Source of the DNA: Yponomeuta sedellus
Lineage: Eukaryota; Arthropoda; Insecta; Lepidoptera; Yponomeutidae
Direction: 5' to 3'
DNA: 64,000 nt
Assembly (NCBI GenBank): GCA_934045075.1
Contig: OW203725.1
Location: 15,374,269 to 15,438,268, forward strand
Both the position numbers and the translations under genes were made by a program. Below the pieces are notes generated by a model. It had not been told where the DNA came from and ran no database searches. It saw nothing but the letters and a program-made list of their open reading frames with translations. Below are positions 1 through 8,720 of this stretch, in pieces; positions within the stretch are counted from its first letter, which is position 1, and each line of letters starts with the position of its first letter.

Positions 1-9
1 GAAAAGGTA

Positions 10-60
10 CGATTGGCGGCCTTATTACTAAAAGCCATTAATTCCGGCAACCTCATATTG
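10..60 (-). mobile_element. CR1-like LINE 3' end fragment
   Basis: The stretch GATTGGCGGCCTTATTACTA followed by an AAAGCCATT stretch is the reverse complement of the block found before the 3' end of the CR1-like LINEs elsewhere in the window (38330, 42710). It sits in intron 4 of the SLC9B-like gene. Short and decayed. Confidence 0.5.
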
Positions 61-506
61 GGGAGTTTTCCGAAAGAGAAATAGATGCGGCTAGTCGGTG
101 CAAATACGAATATTAAGTAAGTGATTATACGTTATCACTCTATAATTTATTGCACACAGAAGACACAAATATACAAAATAAACTAGTTTAGATACGTATA
201 TAACGAGCTTATAAAATAAATGGAATTGAATAGCAACAAAATTTAAATGATCGTGTCTCCCAACTAATATAACATCCCATCTTCATAAATGACCCATGCC
301 ACAGGAAAAGTATCGAAAATACATTTCCTTTGCAAGCATCATAGCCAAAGAAAGAATTGTAATAATATTTCGGTAAGGTAAAAAAAATAACGGAAAGGCT
401 TGTTTTCTCGGCTCTATTTTCATAGCCTATTCCGCACCGAAACTTCGTTTTATAACCTTCTTGAGGTGGGGCAGTTAGACACATATAACATTCATTTGAT
501 TCTTAC
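61..506. other. Intron 4 sequence, nothing assigned
   Basis: AT-rich sequence left of exon 4. I see no exon, RNA gene or dated repeat here beyond the LINE scrap at the very edge. Confidence 0.6.
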
Positions 507-744
507 CTTAAGTGAAAATCGATTATGTCGGCTGCAGGGTGTGCCAAGAAATTTTCTGTTCCGATACTTCTGTATATAACGCCAATAATGGTCATCCCGA
601 CAACGGGACTTATCGTTGTGTATCGTTCTAATGTGTGTCCAAATATATAGCCTACTATGACCACAGCGGTCATACTGAATATGTAGCCTCCTGGCAACAC
701 CAATTCCTTGAGTAAAAACCATGATGTTCCCCAGAGCAGAACAA
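507..744 (-). CDS. SLC9B-like gene, coding exon 4
   Basis: A 238-base exon with acceptor TTTCTTTTAG at 745-746 and donor AAG|GTAAGA at 505-506. It carries the most diagnostic part of the gene: VLLWGTSWFLL, LPGGYIFSM, FGHTLERYTTISPVVGM and ADIIDFHL. The donor cut leaves two bases of a split codon for the next exon, which is not in the window (1..506 shows no continuation). Confidence 0.85.
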
Positions 745-2200
745 CTAAAAGAAAGGATAGAATTTCAGTTGTTTATGAATCAAGGTACATGAATCAATTG
801 CAAAGCATACCATTCTTTGACATTGTTTTGTCTTACTGTTCTTACTGTTGACAAGTGTATCATGTGTTGTTATAAGTGCGTGCGTGTGTGTGTGTTTATG
901 TGTGTGTATATATATATGTGTGTGTATTGTAGCGATCTACTTATTAAAACGCTTATTTAAAGCAATGCTAATATCTTTTTTTTTGTAACGAAATCCTAGG
1001 CTAGCTTTGGGTCTCAACTCGTCTGACACCTAAACGAAACGTAACGATATTCTTCAAAGAAGTTACTATTTATTATTATTAGTTATTCTTCATAATAGCT
1101 GGCTGTCGCAGCTGTCAAGTCAAGTTCGAATCTTAAAGGAAATCGTTACATTCTGTTCCGGTGTCACCCAGGGTTTCGTTACAAAAAAGATAATAAAATA
1201 GCATTGCTTTAATAAGCGTTTTAATAAGTACTTCGCTACGGTATCAATACTGTATACTCAATCCTCGCAAGTCCGAGGCTCGTACTTTGCCGATTTTTAT
1301 GTAAAAAGGCCTAAAATACCTACGATGCTGCTAAATACTTGTACTATTACTAGAGCCACCAGTGCTTAAAATTACCATACTCGATCAGTAAAACGTTGAC
1401 AAGTAGATTCGATTTCGTAGATCAAGGCCAGACTTATAGAAGTCTTTAATTAATGTAATTTAATAGCCTCGTTTATTTTAGCAAACACACACAAACACAG
1501 AAACTCATGCCTGTGAGCTGGAGGGGTAGTCAGATACCAGAGACCGTTATTTTCTTTGTCACTTCAGAAACTTAAACATTTTTTTCAAACTTTTGGTTTG
1601 CACTTTTAACACTTACCGCATAGAAAAACACCAAAGTATTGCTTTATCTCTGTTTTTGACGGTAATAACCTTGCAAACTTATTGAAACATCTATTATCCT
1701 GGGTTTGTTTTCCACTGTTGCTGAAATACAAACATATCATCTTAATTTGTACTCATTTCGTTGATGCGATTTATTGACACTTTCTATTGATACTAAATTT
1801 ATACTTACTCACGTTTTGGAGGCACTGATTTCAAAGTTCGTTACGTTAATTCTTTGTACATTACTAGGTGCTGGAAATATAAAATAAAAGAAGATAGGGT
1901 TTAGATAAAACACAGAAGCTTACTTGATTTAAGTCTCCATTATATTTGAAGCTTAATTAATTGAAATCTTTTATTCCAGTCATACAAAGTCAGAAAAAAA
2001 ATAAGGAGCTCAAAGGAAATACTTAATGTTATCAAGGTCGCATTTGTGCAGATTGTAAATAATTTCAAATTAAAAAAGGATAATAAATAGAAAAGGCAAT
2101 AAAAACAATTGCGATTAAACCATTTAAGAGTAATTGAGAATATTAAATTCATATTAAATTCAAATGGATACATACCACTGTTACTGTTTTGATTCGGCAT
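507..2200 (-). CDS. SLC9B/NHA-type sodium/proton exchanger, N-terminal coding exons (gene continues off the left edge)
   Basis: Four minus-strand exons (2200..2176, 1870..1813, 1720..1617, 744..507) splice into one open frame of 141 codons plus two bases. Every junction is GT-AG and phase-compatible (phases 1, 2, 1, 2). The start is the ATG at 2200, the first in frame. The product has a polar cytoplasmic N-terminus (about residues 1-54), a first membrane segment (56-75), a second starting after the motif LPGGYIF (about 82-101), then an ERYTTISPVVGM stretch leading into a third hydrophobic segment (106-120). This order and the LPGG motif are those of the NHA/SLC9B family of sodium(lithium)/proton antiporters of the plasma or organelle membrane. 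The catalytic core with the paired aspartates would be encoded left of the window. Family assignment is by recall of insect NHA proteins; the exon structure is read directly. Whether it is the NHA1- or NHA2-type paralogue cannot be told from this part. Confidence 0.8.
927..1241. mobile_element. MITE with long terminal inverted repeats
   Basis: Both ends carry an inverted repeat of about 70 bases containing ACTTATTAAAACGCTTATT, AAAGCAATGCTA and TTTTGTAACGAAA. The outermost bases are TTGTAGCG on the left and CGCTACGG on the right. TA dinucleotides flank both ends (925-926 and 1242-1243), which fits a Tc1/mariner-type target duplication. There is no coding sequence. It lies in intron 3 of the SLC9B-like gene and is preceded by a short (TG)n/(TA)n tract (about 880-925). 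Confidence 0.75.
1495..1550 (+). repeat. Dispersed repeat fragment (CCAGAGACCG family)
   Basis: CTCATGCCTGTGAGCTGGAG followed by GGTAGTCAGATACCAGAGACC recurs in diverged form at about 20830, 36640 and 45605 (CTCACGCCTGTATCCCAGAG at 36630). I recognise it as a common lepidopteran interspersed repeat but cannot name its class. Confidence 0.4.
1617..1720 (-). CDS. SLC9B-like gene, coding exon 3
   Basis: A 104-base exon between the acceptor TGTATTTCAG and the donor GTAAGTG. It encodes the end of the N-terminal tail, including CFNKFARLLPSKTEIKQYF, and the start of membrane segment 1. Its final G pairs in phase with the first two bases of exon 4 to make a valine codon. Confidence 0.75.
1813..1870 (-). 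CDS. SLC9B-like gene, coding exon 2
   Basis: A 58-base exon between the acceptor TATTTCCAG and the donor GTGAGTAAG. It encodes a polar stretch (PSNVQRINVTNFEISASK) of the cytoplasmic N-terminus. Too short to be found as an ORF; supported by splice signals and frame continuity with exons 1 and 3. Confidence 0.7.
2176..2200 (-). CDS. SLC9B-like gene, coding exon 1
   Basis: ATG plus eight codons in all (MPNQNSNS) and one extra base, followed by the donor GTATGT. The frame is open upstream as well, but the next exon joins only to this donor in a frame that continues through the recognisable transporter sequence. The 5' UTR lies immediately to the right (from 2201). Confidence 0.7.
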
Positions 2201-3070
2201 TTTCAGGCACTGGCACACGTAAACTAATTAATTAACAGTCCAAATACATCAGCGAGTAATCAAGTCAACAATAAAACGAAATGAAAAAAGTAAAGCGTCC
2301 ATTTGTATATTTATAAAAACTAATAAGTAGATATACAATTAACTATCATAAAACACAATGTCACAGTCTGAAAGATTCTCGTAGCGTGACAAGCTCCCAC
2401 GTGTTCTTGTTTAAAGTTCCGCTAATAATAAAACGGGACGCATGCGCCGAGCGTACACTTGCCATAATTGAAACGACATCAATCACTGACCGTCGATACT
2501 CGTCACCGAGGGTCCGGAACTCAATCGAAACAGTTTAATAACACACCAAGTGAGAGTTATGAAACATTGCCACCGCGGCGTACTCAAATGCGCTCATTGT
2601 CAACATTCTCAGTATTTTGAATTTGAATAAAAAATTACACTTCATTTGTTGTACTTTCTCCAGATGTGCCGAGGCTTTCGTAGTGATGAGGTAAACCGAG
2701 TCCAAACAAACGCGTCTTGCTTACTACAATATTTTAGCTAGACGATGACTTGACGTGGAAATTCGTTCAATGTGCTCGGTTCACAACGAAAAACCCTTCT
2801 GTCCTCTGTTCTCCTGTTACGTACCTAAATGTTAACTGTAACAGGTTATCTAGTTGTAGGTTTCCGAAGTGTCAAATATGCAAGTAGTCGGAAAATTGTA
2901 AAAATGTAAAGTAATCGAGTAAAATCCGTGTAGAAACAGTTTTTATCATGCAAGTATTTGATAGGCAATAATAACACCAAAATGCATGGCATGCATTAGA
3001 AAAGTTGTACACTTAGTATTGGGTGGGTAAAGGTCGAAGAAGAATAAAAATGATAACTTCCACAGAATGC
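2201..3070. other. Upstream region of the SLC9B-like gene, unassigned
   Basis: It contains the 5' UTR and presumably the promoter of the minus-strand SLC9B-like gene. A slightly GC-richer patch at about 2390-2600 is the only visible candidate for a promoter-proximal region. No clear TATA/initiator pair was identified and no repeat was recognised. Confidence 0.4.
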
Positions 3071-3074
3071 AATA

Positions 3075-3265
3075 ACTAGTCCTGGTCCCAAACTAGGATA
3101 CTTTAACTATGGAAACCAGGCAAAGGCTTTACACACATGGAAATACACGCACAATACGGTCATTTGTACAAATGCACACAGCGGCCCCCAGGAGGAATTG
3201 AGCCCACAACCTTATGGAACGCATGGACGTGATACCACTAGACCAACGAGGCAGTTTGACCGTTC
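3075..3265 (-). mobile_element. tRNA-headed SINE (family with CTGGTTCCCA 3' part)
   Basis: Reading the minus strand, a decayed tRNA-like head (GGTTGTGGGCTCAATTCC in place of the B box, at about 3195-3215) is followed by the body ending TAGTTTGGGACCAGGACTAG. The same body occurs cleanly at 31290-31425. Decayed but end to end. Confidence 0.55.
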
Positions 3266-3495
3266 AAAAGGTTAAATCGGATGAATCCATGTAGTGAAAA
3301 AGTTACGTAGTGACTTGATAGTAATCAGGTGTCGCAGTACCTCAAATCCACACGGTAGAAAAAAAATCAGCGATGTCTTGTCGACGCATGCGTTGTGTGC
3401 GATAGTTGGATTTGCTCTAAAAATTACCAAGTATCAGCTGTAAAAGTATGTCGTAGACTTGACTACACCTTTCAGTCACCACTTGTACTTTAGTC

Positions 3496-3499
3496 AACC
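3496..3499. repeat. Target-site duplication AACC (left)
   Basis: AACC directly abuts the left LTR. The same four bases follow the right LTR at 8515..8518. Confidence 0.8.
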
Positions 3500-4264
3500 T
3501 GTAAGAGTGGATCTTGTTGGTTGCTCTTCCGGTGGGAAATACACAGATAAGACAGGAAGTTAGGCAAAACGTTTTATTTGTGATAGGCGCGTCAGAGCGT
3601 ATGAGTAAACTTAATAAACAATAAATTGACCGGTTTGTGCCAGAGTACTGGCTGCAGTGCCGAGAACTAAACCAAACTTAAAGTCTCACCGACCGGGCTG
3701 TGCCAGAGTGCTGGCTGCGGGCCGGTTAGGTAAACTAAGCTAACACTAAGACTCAGCGACCGGAATGTGTCAGGGTATGGCTGCAAAACGGATAGATGAG
3801 CTAGATCTGAGACTCAACGACCGGAATGTGCCAGGGTATGGCTGCAGAACGGATAGATGAGCTCGATAGATAAACTGTATATCGTGCCGAGGAGCCGGCT
3901 GCGATATTCAGAGACCAAAATTACATTCAGACCAAAGATACCAAGATACCGTGCCAGGGTGCTGGCTGCAGTAAAGTAATGTCAGAACTTATTTGAACTC
4001 CCGTACTATTACTCTAGTTCTAAGATCAGATGAGAATAATTCAACGATGACCCAAGGGCTCTTATATGTAAGCGAGAAAACTTTCTTATACTATGATGCA
4101 AAATAAGGACGGCGACATCTAGTATTATTATAAAGGAACTAAACGGTTGGCAGTATATATGACGTTGAAAAGACAAAACCATACCGCGATGCATAATACA
4201 AGTGGCGCCATCTAGTATGCAACTTAAGTATAATGACGATAAAAAAAAATGTGGTGGTGTTACA
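3500..4264 (-). repeat. 3' LTR of the gypsy element
   Basis: It starts TGTAAGAGTGG and ends GGTGGTGTTACA on the plus strand, so TGTAA...TTACA forms the short inverted ends. It is 765 bp, the same length as its partner. It contains six degenerate modules (GTGCCAG...GGCTGC) spaced 56-67 bp from 3637 to about 3975. Confidence 0.93.
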
Positions 4265-4282
4265 GTCTCCCCCTCTGTCCTC
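4265..4282 (-). other. Polypurine tract
   Basis: The minus strand reads ACAGAGGGGGAGAC immediately before the 3' LTR, as expected for plus-strand DNA priming in reverse transcription. Confidence 0.8.
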
Positions 4283-4310
4283 GAAGGCGGCCCGACGAAA
4301 AGGACAGTCA

Positions 4311-5695
4311 TCAGTTGTACCTTTTGGGTCTTCCGCGGGTTTCCCTATTAGCAGTAGCTTTAGGGCTTGCCTCAGCAGCATTTTTCTTTCGTCGGCGTCG
4401 CTTCCGTAATGGCTTAACAGGCAGAGGCACGGTATCAGTATCTCCGTGGTATGGTACTAACATTGAGGAATGGTATGTGCCAATAACAATATCCGGCGTG
4501 GAAGGTACAGCTATTTGGTAAGACGCGGAACCATTTTTTCGAACGATTACGTAAGGACCATCCCTACGTGGTGATAATTTTGCACTGATGCCTTGTGAAG
4601 CTTTGCTGATTGGGTGAAGTGTGACCATAACCAAGTCTCCAGTGGCATAGGCTGGACTGCTGCGTCTTTGCTTATCTACATAGGCTTTTCGAGACTCCTC
4701 TTTATCTTCCTGAATCTCTTTAACTCGGGTTAAGGTCTGAGACATCTGCAACAGCTTCGGGGTGATCTCTGGGACAAAGTTTTCAGATTGTATTACCTCT
4801 CGTAGATCGTGAGTGGCGTCGTGGGGGGTTCTCAGCTCTCTTCCGAAGGTTAAATAAGCAGGACTGTGCTCGGTAGACGTGCAAACTGCCGAATTCATCG
4901 CAAATCGAATGCTTGGGAGCTGTTCTGACCAGTTGCGTTGGTCCTCCTCCACAAGTATAGCTAACTGTGTCTTTAAATCGCGATTACAACGTTCCACCGG
5001 ATTGACTTCAGGGTGGTACACCGGTGTGTAAGCGTGTTTAATACAGCAAGTCACTTGTTGCATGATTGTGCTTACGAACTGCGGTCCATTATCGCTTATT
5101 AATCGGCGTGGGAGGCCGTACTCAGGAATATCTCGTTTAGAAGGGTAGTGGCACAGTTCTCTGCGGTTGCGTATTCTAACGCAAATAGTTCCACCCATCG
5201 AGTAGCAACATCTTCCACGATCAATATCCACGTCTTTCCTTCGTTGGACGGAGGTAATGGCCCAAACAAGTCAAAGGAGACTATTTCAAACCTCTCGTTC
5301 ATTGCTGTGGTTCAAAGGAGGCCGGCTGGTTTCATGTTACTAGGCTTATACCTTTGGCATGCCAAACACTTCTTGACGTAGCTCTCGATGTACTTCTTCA
5401 TGCCTTTCCAGAAATACCTTTTCGAGATACGTTTGTATGTTTTATCCGCGCCATAGTGTCGTGCGAGGGGGTCAGCGTGATAGACAGCAAGAATATTAGC
5501 CCAATCGTGCTCAGGGGCGACTAATTGAGCATCGTCGGACTCCGAATCATTGTTGTGTCTATACAGTAAACCGTTATTCATTACATAGCCCATATTACTC
5601 CAGTAAACCGCATTCTCATTGGTTTCTTCCAAGGAATTAATGATTTTCATGATGACTTTCATCGGCCAGCTGTTCTGTGCGAATCTCCGCTGCAC
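4311..5695 (-). pseudogene. Gypsy integrase, in two or more frames
   Basis: The zinc-binding HHCC module is visible as HADPLARHYG ... CLACQRYK (about 5350-5470). The catalytic DDE residues are D in SFDLFGPLPP (about 5270), D in LISDNGPQF (about 5085) and E in NPVERCNRDLK (about 4990). The first D lies in a different frame from the other two, with the shift at about 5130-5230. A basic C-terminal tail (KPLRKRRRRKK) ends the protein near 4311. The enzyme would insert element DNA; this copy is inactive as read. Confidence 0.9.
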
Positions 5696-5849
5696 TCTTT
5701 ACTGGGATATCCACCGAGATACTGCAGATTCCACACTCAGTGCTGGGACACTCAGTGCATAGGGGTCGCGAGAGAGAGTCGGCAACCACGTTCGTCCGTC
5801 CTGGAGCATACTTTATGTTGATATCGTAGACTTGTAACTGCAGAGCTCA

Positions 5850-6100
5850 TCATGCGAGTCTTCCACTCGGAGATTTAAGACTCATCAACCATTTCAGAGT
5901 CTGATGATCCGTGACAACGGTAATAGGTAAGCCCTCGATGTATCCCCGAAATTTAGTAATTGCCCAGACAACAGCCAAAGCCTCACGCTCAGTGGTTGTG
6001 TAGTTTCTTTCAGCTGGTTTAGGCAGGCGACTAGCATACTCGACTGGATTCTCGTCCTCACCCTCCCCCTGCACTAGAACTGCTCCAAGAGCGCAATCGT
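5850..6100 (-). pseudogene. Gypsy RNase H domain fragment
   Basis: The residues ENPVEYASR, ERNYTTTEREALAVVWAI (with the catalytic Glu) and VTDHQTLKWL (with the second Asp) are typical of Ty3/gypsy RNase H. The first Asp segment is in another frame at about 6075-6100, so there is a frameshift at the domain start. The domain degrades RNA in the RNA/DNA hybrid. Confidence 0.85.
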
Positions 6101-6930
6101 CTTGATGATGAAGGGTTTGTGCGCGTCAGCTTGTTGCAGAACGGGAGCGGTCGTAAGGCGGTACTTGAGTTCCTTATGTGCTGCTTCCTGTTCTTCTGTC
6201 CATTTCCACGGGACGTTTTTTTTAGTCAGCTTTGTTAACGGTTCGGCAATGGATGAGAAGCCTTCAATAAAGCATCGATACCAGGAACATGTTTGCAAGA
6301 AGGAAACCAAACGTTGGAGGCTAGTAGAAGTTGGTAAGTCTCTTATGGCTGCTGTTTTATCTGGGTCAACTTTCAGTCCTTCAGGTGTGATGAAATGTCC
6401 GAGGAATTTGATGGACGAGCAGCGAAAGCGGCACTTTTTGCCGTTGATTGTGAGATTATATTCTCGCATCCTTTGAAATACGTCGTTTAAGTCTGAGATA
6501 TGTTGTTTGAAAGTTGTTGAAAATACGACCAGGTCATCCATATCTGGATGACCTGGTAGTATTTTTGTATGGCTAGCATTTTCATGTACTCTAGACTCAC
6601 TTTGAACCTATCCATGAGTCTCTGGAATGTGGCAGGGGCGTTCCGTAGGCCGAACGGCATGCGCTTAAACTGATAAATCCCAAAAGGGGTGATAAATCCG
6701 ATTTTTTCCTGGTCTTCTTCGCGGACCTTCATTTGCCAATAACCAGATTTGAGGTCAAGCGTCGACATAAACGGAGTTGATTTCGCTTCATGGAGCAAGT
6801 CATCGATCCGGGGAATTGGGTAAGTGTCCGGACCGGTGATAGCATTGAGTCGGCGAAAGTCAATGCAGACTCGCGTGCTTCCATCTGGTTTCGCAACCAA
6901 TACTACGGGCGCTGCCCAAGGGTGATACAC
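6074..6930 (-). pseudogene. Gypsy reverse transcriptase domain, broken in the middle
   Basis: Visible motifs in order are [70 protein letters not shown], then after a frameshift MDDLVVFS and IKFLGHFITPEGL. The catalytic YMDD box is split: a 12-bp inverted repeat (6529..6540 and 6545..6556, four-base loop) sits exactly at the codons for MDDL and throws the frame off. A palindromic insertion of roughly 14 bases explains this. The domain would copy element RNA into DNA, but this copy cannot encode an intact enzyme. Confidence 0.9.
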
Positions 6931-6934
6931 ATGG

Positions 6935-7700
6935 TTCTATAATCCCATCTTTAAGCATACTATCGATTTCCCGTCGCAAGACTTCCTTTCGCACCGGGGA
7001 AAGTCGGTACGGGGGTACGGATATTGGATGGTGATCCGTGACATCTATACAGTGTTCAGTCTGCGTGGTAGGACGTCCGTTGGTTTCGAAGACATCTTTG
7101 TTAGCGGCCAAAACTTCTTCTAATTGCTCTGTCTGTCTTTCCGTCATAATGGAATCACTAAACTCGACGTTAATTGAGTCAATGTCGATATTGACGTCTG
7201 GAAATAGACCCTGAGAGTAGGGGAACAACGTGACAGGTTGGCTGTATACTTGTGTTTGTGCATCCCGCATCATAAAATCCACAAATCTCGGGGAATATCC
7301 GTCAAAGAGAGTCCGTGGTTTCTTTGTTGTTCGAGGGGAACATTCCATTGTGAGCGGTATAAGCTTATAAGGCTTGCTAGTTCCTTCCTGTGGTAACATT
7401 TCAGGTTCTGGTGTAGAGGGAACAAATGGTGTCCCTGGCGTACTCGCTTCGATGAAGAGAACTGGGGTGATAGACCCAATGGAGATTTCTGGAGTCACTG
7501 GTCTCACTGTTGGAGTAGTGGGTCGTGTCGGATCCTCAGAGTTACTTGGCTTAAATGTGACAAACTCTTCTTCGAATAATTCGTATTCCACCGTAGGTTC
7601 TGCGATAAAGTGCCATGTAAATTGTGGTAAGTTCAGCACCATCTTGATTTTCGTTGTCGTCTCCCGACCTGCCTTGGTCACGTATGTGGGATTTTCTTCT
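6935..7700 (-). pseudogene. pol N-terminal linker of the gypsy element (protease core missing)
   Basis: An open stretch of about 250 codons. It is rich in Pro/Thr/Ser (about residues 45-95) and then has a conserved pre-reverse-transcriptase segment: MTERQTEQLEEVLAANKDVF, HCIDVTDHHPISVPPYRLSP and [14 protein letters not shown]. This is the usual lead-in to gypsy reverse transcriptase. I see no D-S/T-G protease motif, so the protease core is deleted together with gag. A frameshift near 6920-6940 separates it from the reverse transcriptase frame. Confidence 0.75.
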
Positions 7701-7731
7701 GATGATTCCGCCAGTTTAAGGCATAATCTTT

Positions 7732-7748
7732 CCCCACGTTGGGCGCCA
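7732..7748 (-). other. Primer-binding site for tRNA-Lys
   Basis: The minus strand reads TGGCGCCCAACGTGGGG one base downstream of the 5' LTR. From memory this is complementary to the 3' end of insect tRNA-Lys(CTT), including CCA, over 17 bases. Confidence 0.85.
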
Positions 7749-7749
7749 A

Positions 7750-8514
7750 TGTAAGAGTGGATCTTGTTGGTTGCTCTTCCGGTGGAAAATACACAGACAA
7801 GACAGGAAGTTAGGCAAAACGTTTTATTTGTGATAGGCGTATACAGAGCGTATGAGTAAACTTAACAAACAATAAATTGACCGGTCTGTGCCAGAGTACT
7901 GGCTGCAGTGCCGAGAACTAAACCAAACTTAAAGTCTCACCGACCGGGCTGTGCCAGAGTGCTGGCTGCGGGCCGGTTAGGTAAACTAAGCTACCACTAA
8001 GACTCAGCGACCGGATGTGCCAGGGTATGGCTGCAAAACGGATAGATGAGTTAGATCTGAGACTCAACGACCGGAATGTGCCAGGGTATGGCTGCAGAAC
8101 GGATAGATGAGCTCGATAGATAAACTGTATATCGTGCCGAGGAGCCGGCTGCGATATTCAGAGACCAAAATTACATTCAGACCAAAGACACCAAGATACC
8201 GTGCCAGGGTGCTGGCTGCAATAAAGTAATGTCAGAACTTATTTGAACTCCCGTACTATTTCTCTAGTTCTAAGATCAGATGAGAATAATTAAACGATGA
8301 CCCAAGGGCTCTTATATATAAGCGAGAAAACTTTCTTATACTATGATGCAAAATAAGGACGGCGACATCTAGTATTACTGAAAAGGAACTAAACGGTTGG
8401 CAGTATTTATGACGTTGAAAAGACAAAACCATACCGCGATGCATAATACAAGTGGCGCCATCTAGTATGCAACTTAAGTATAATGACGATAAAAAAAAAT
8501 GTGGTGGTGTTACA
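7750..8514 (-). repeat. 5' LTR of the gypsy element
   Basis: It matches 3500..4264 end to end with about 20 substitutions or small indels by eye. On the minus strand it should carry the promoter; the plus-strand run CTTATATATAAGCG at about 8310-8323 reads as a TATA-like box on either strand. It immediately precedes the primer-binding site. Confidence 0.93.
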
Positions 8515-8518
8515 AACC
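8515..8518. repeat. Target-site duplication AACC (right)
   Basis: Partner of 3496..3499. It continues into the 3' tail of a CR1-like LINE (from 8527). Confidence 0.8.
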
Positions 8519-8526
8519 TACATTTT

Positions 8527-8720
8527 AATTAACAAAAAATAGATAGAGATAGAGAACACTTTACTTTACATAAAAATGGAAATTACACAAATATTTCTTA
8601 ACTTTAGAGTACATTCGGCGACCCTATCATTAAAAGTGATCTCTTCCAGACAACCTGTGGATGGATTGGACATTGGAGAAGGAAGTAGATGTACAAATAT
8701 ACAAGATTATTACGAAGATA
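8527..8720 (-). mobile_element. CR1-like LINE 3' end with (TCTA)n tail
   Basis: The plus strand shows AATAGATAGAGATAGAGAAC (the reversed tail) and then, about 100 bases on, GATCTCTTCCAGACAACC. The minus-strand order, GGTTGTCTGGAAGAGATC ... AAGTGTTCTCTATCTCTATC, is the same 3' end that precedes the giant array at 49603. No coding part remains. Confidence 0.65.

Larger units (their letters stand above)
3500..8514 (-). mobile_element. Ty3/gypsy LTR retrotransposon, gag-less and frameshifted
   Basis: Two 765-bp direct LTRs (3500..4264 and 7750..8514) bound a 3.5-kb interior, with 4-bp flanking duplications AACC at 3496..3499 and 8515..8518. The element reads on the minus strand, so the 5' LTR is the right one. 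The interior order is primer-binding site, pol N-terminal linker, reverse transcriptase, RNase H, integrase, polypurine tract, as in Ty3/gypsy. Gag and the protease active-site motif are absent: only about 70 bases separate the primer site from pol-type sequence. Autonomous gypsy elements usually have an interior of 4.5-6 kb, so this copy is internally deleted. LTR divergence of roughly 20 sites suggests a fairly recent insertion. Confidence 0.93.

Noticed and set aside
1940..2218. 92-codon minus-strand open frame as a separate gene
   Set aside because: It is exon 1 of the SLC9B-like gene read through its donor site into intron 1.
4009..4311. Open frame in the gypsy 3' LTR (and its twin at 8256..8444)
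   Set aside because: It lies wholly or mostly within LTR sequence, is present in both LTRs, and has no family resemblance.
3500..8514. Endogenous retrovirus with an envelope gene
   Set aside because: No envelope-like frame exists between integrase and the 3' LTR; the integrase ends next to the polypurine tract.
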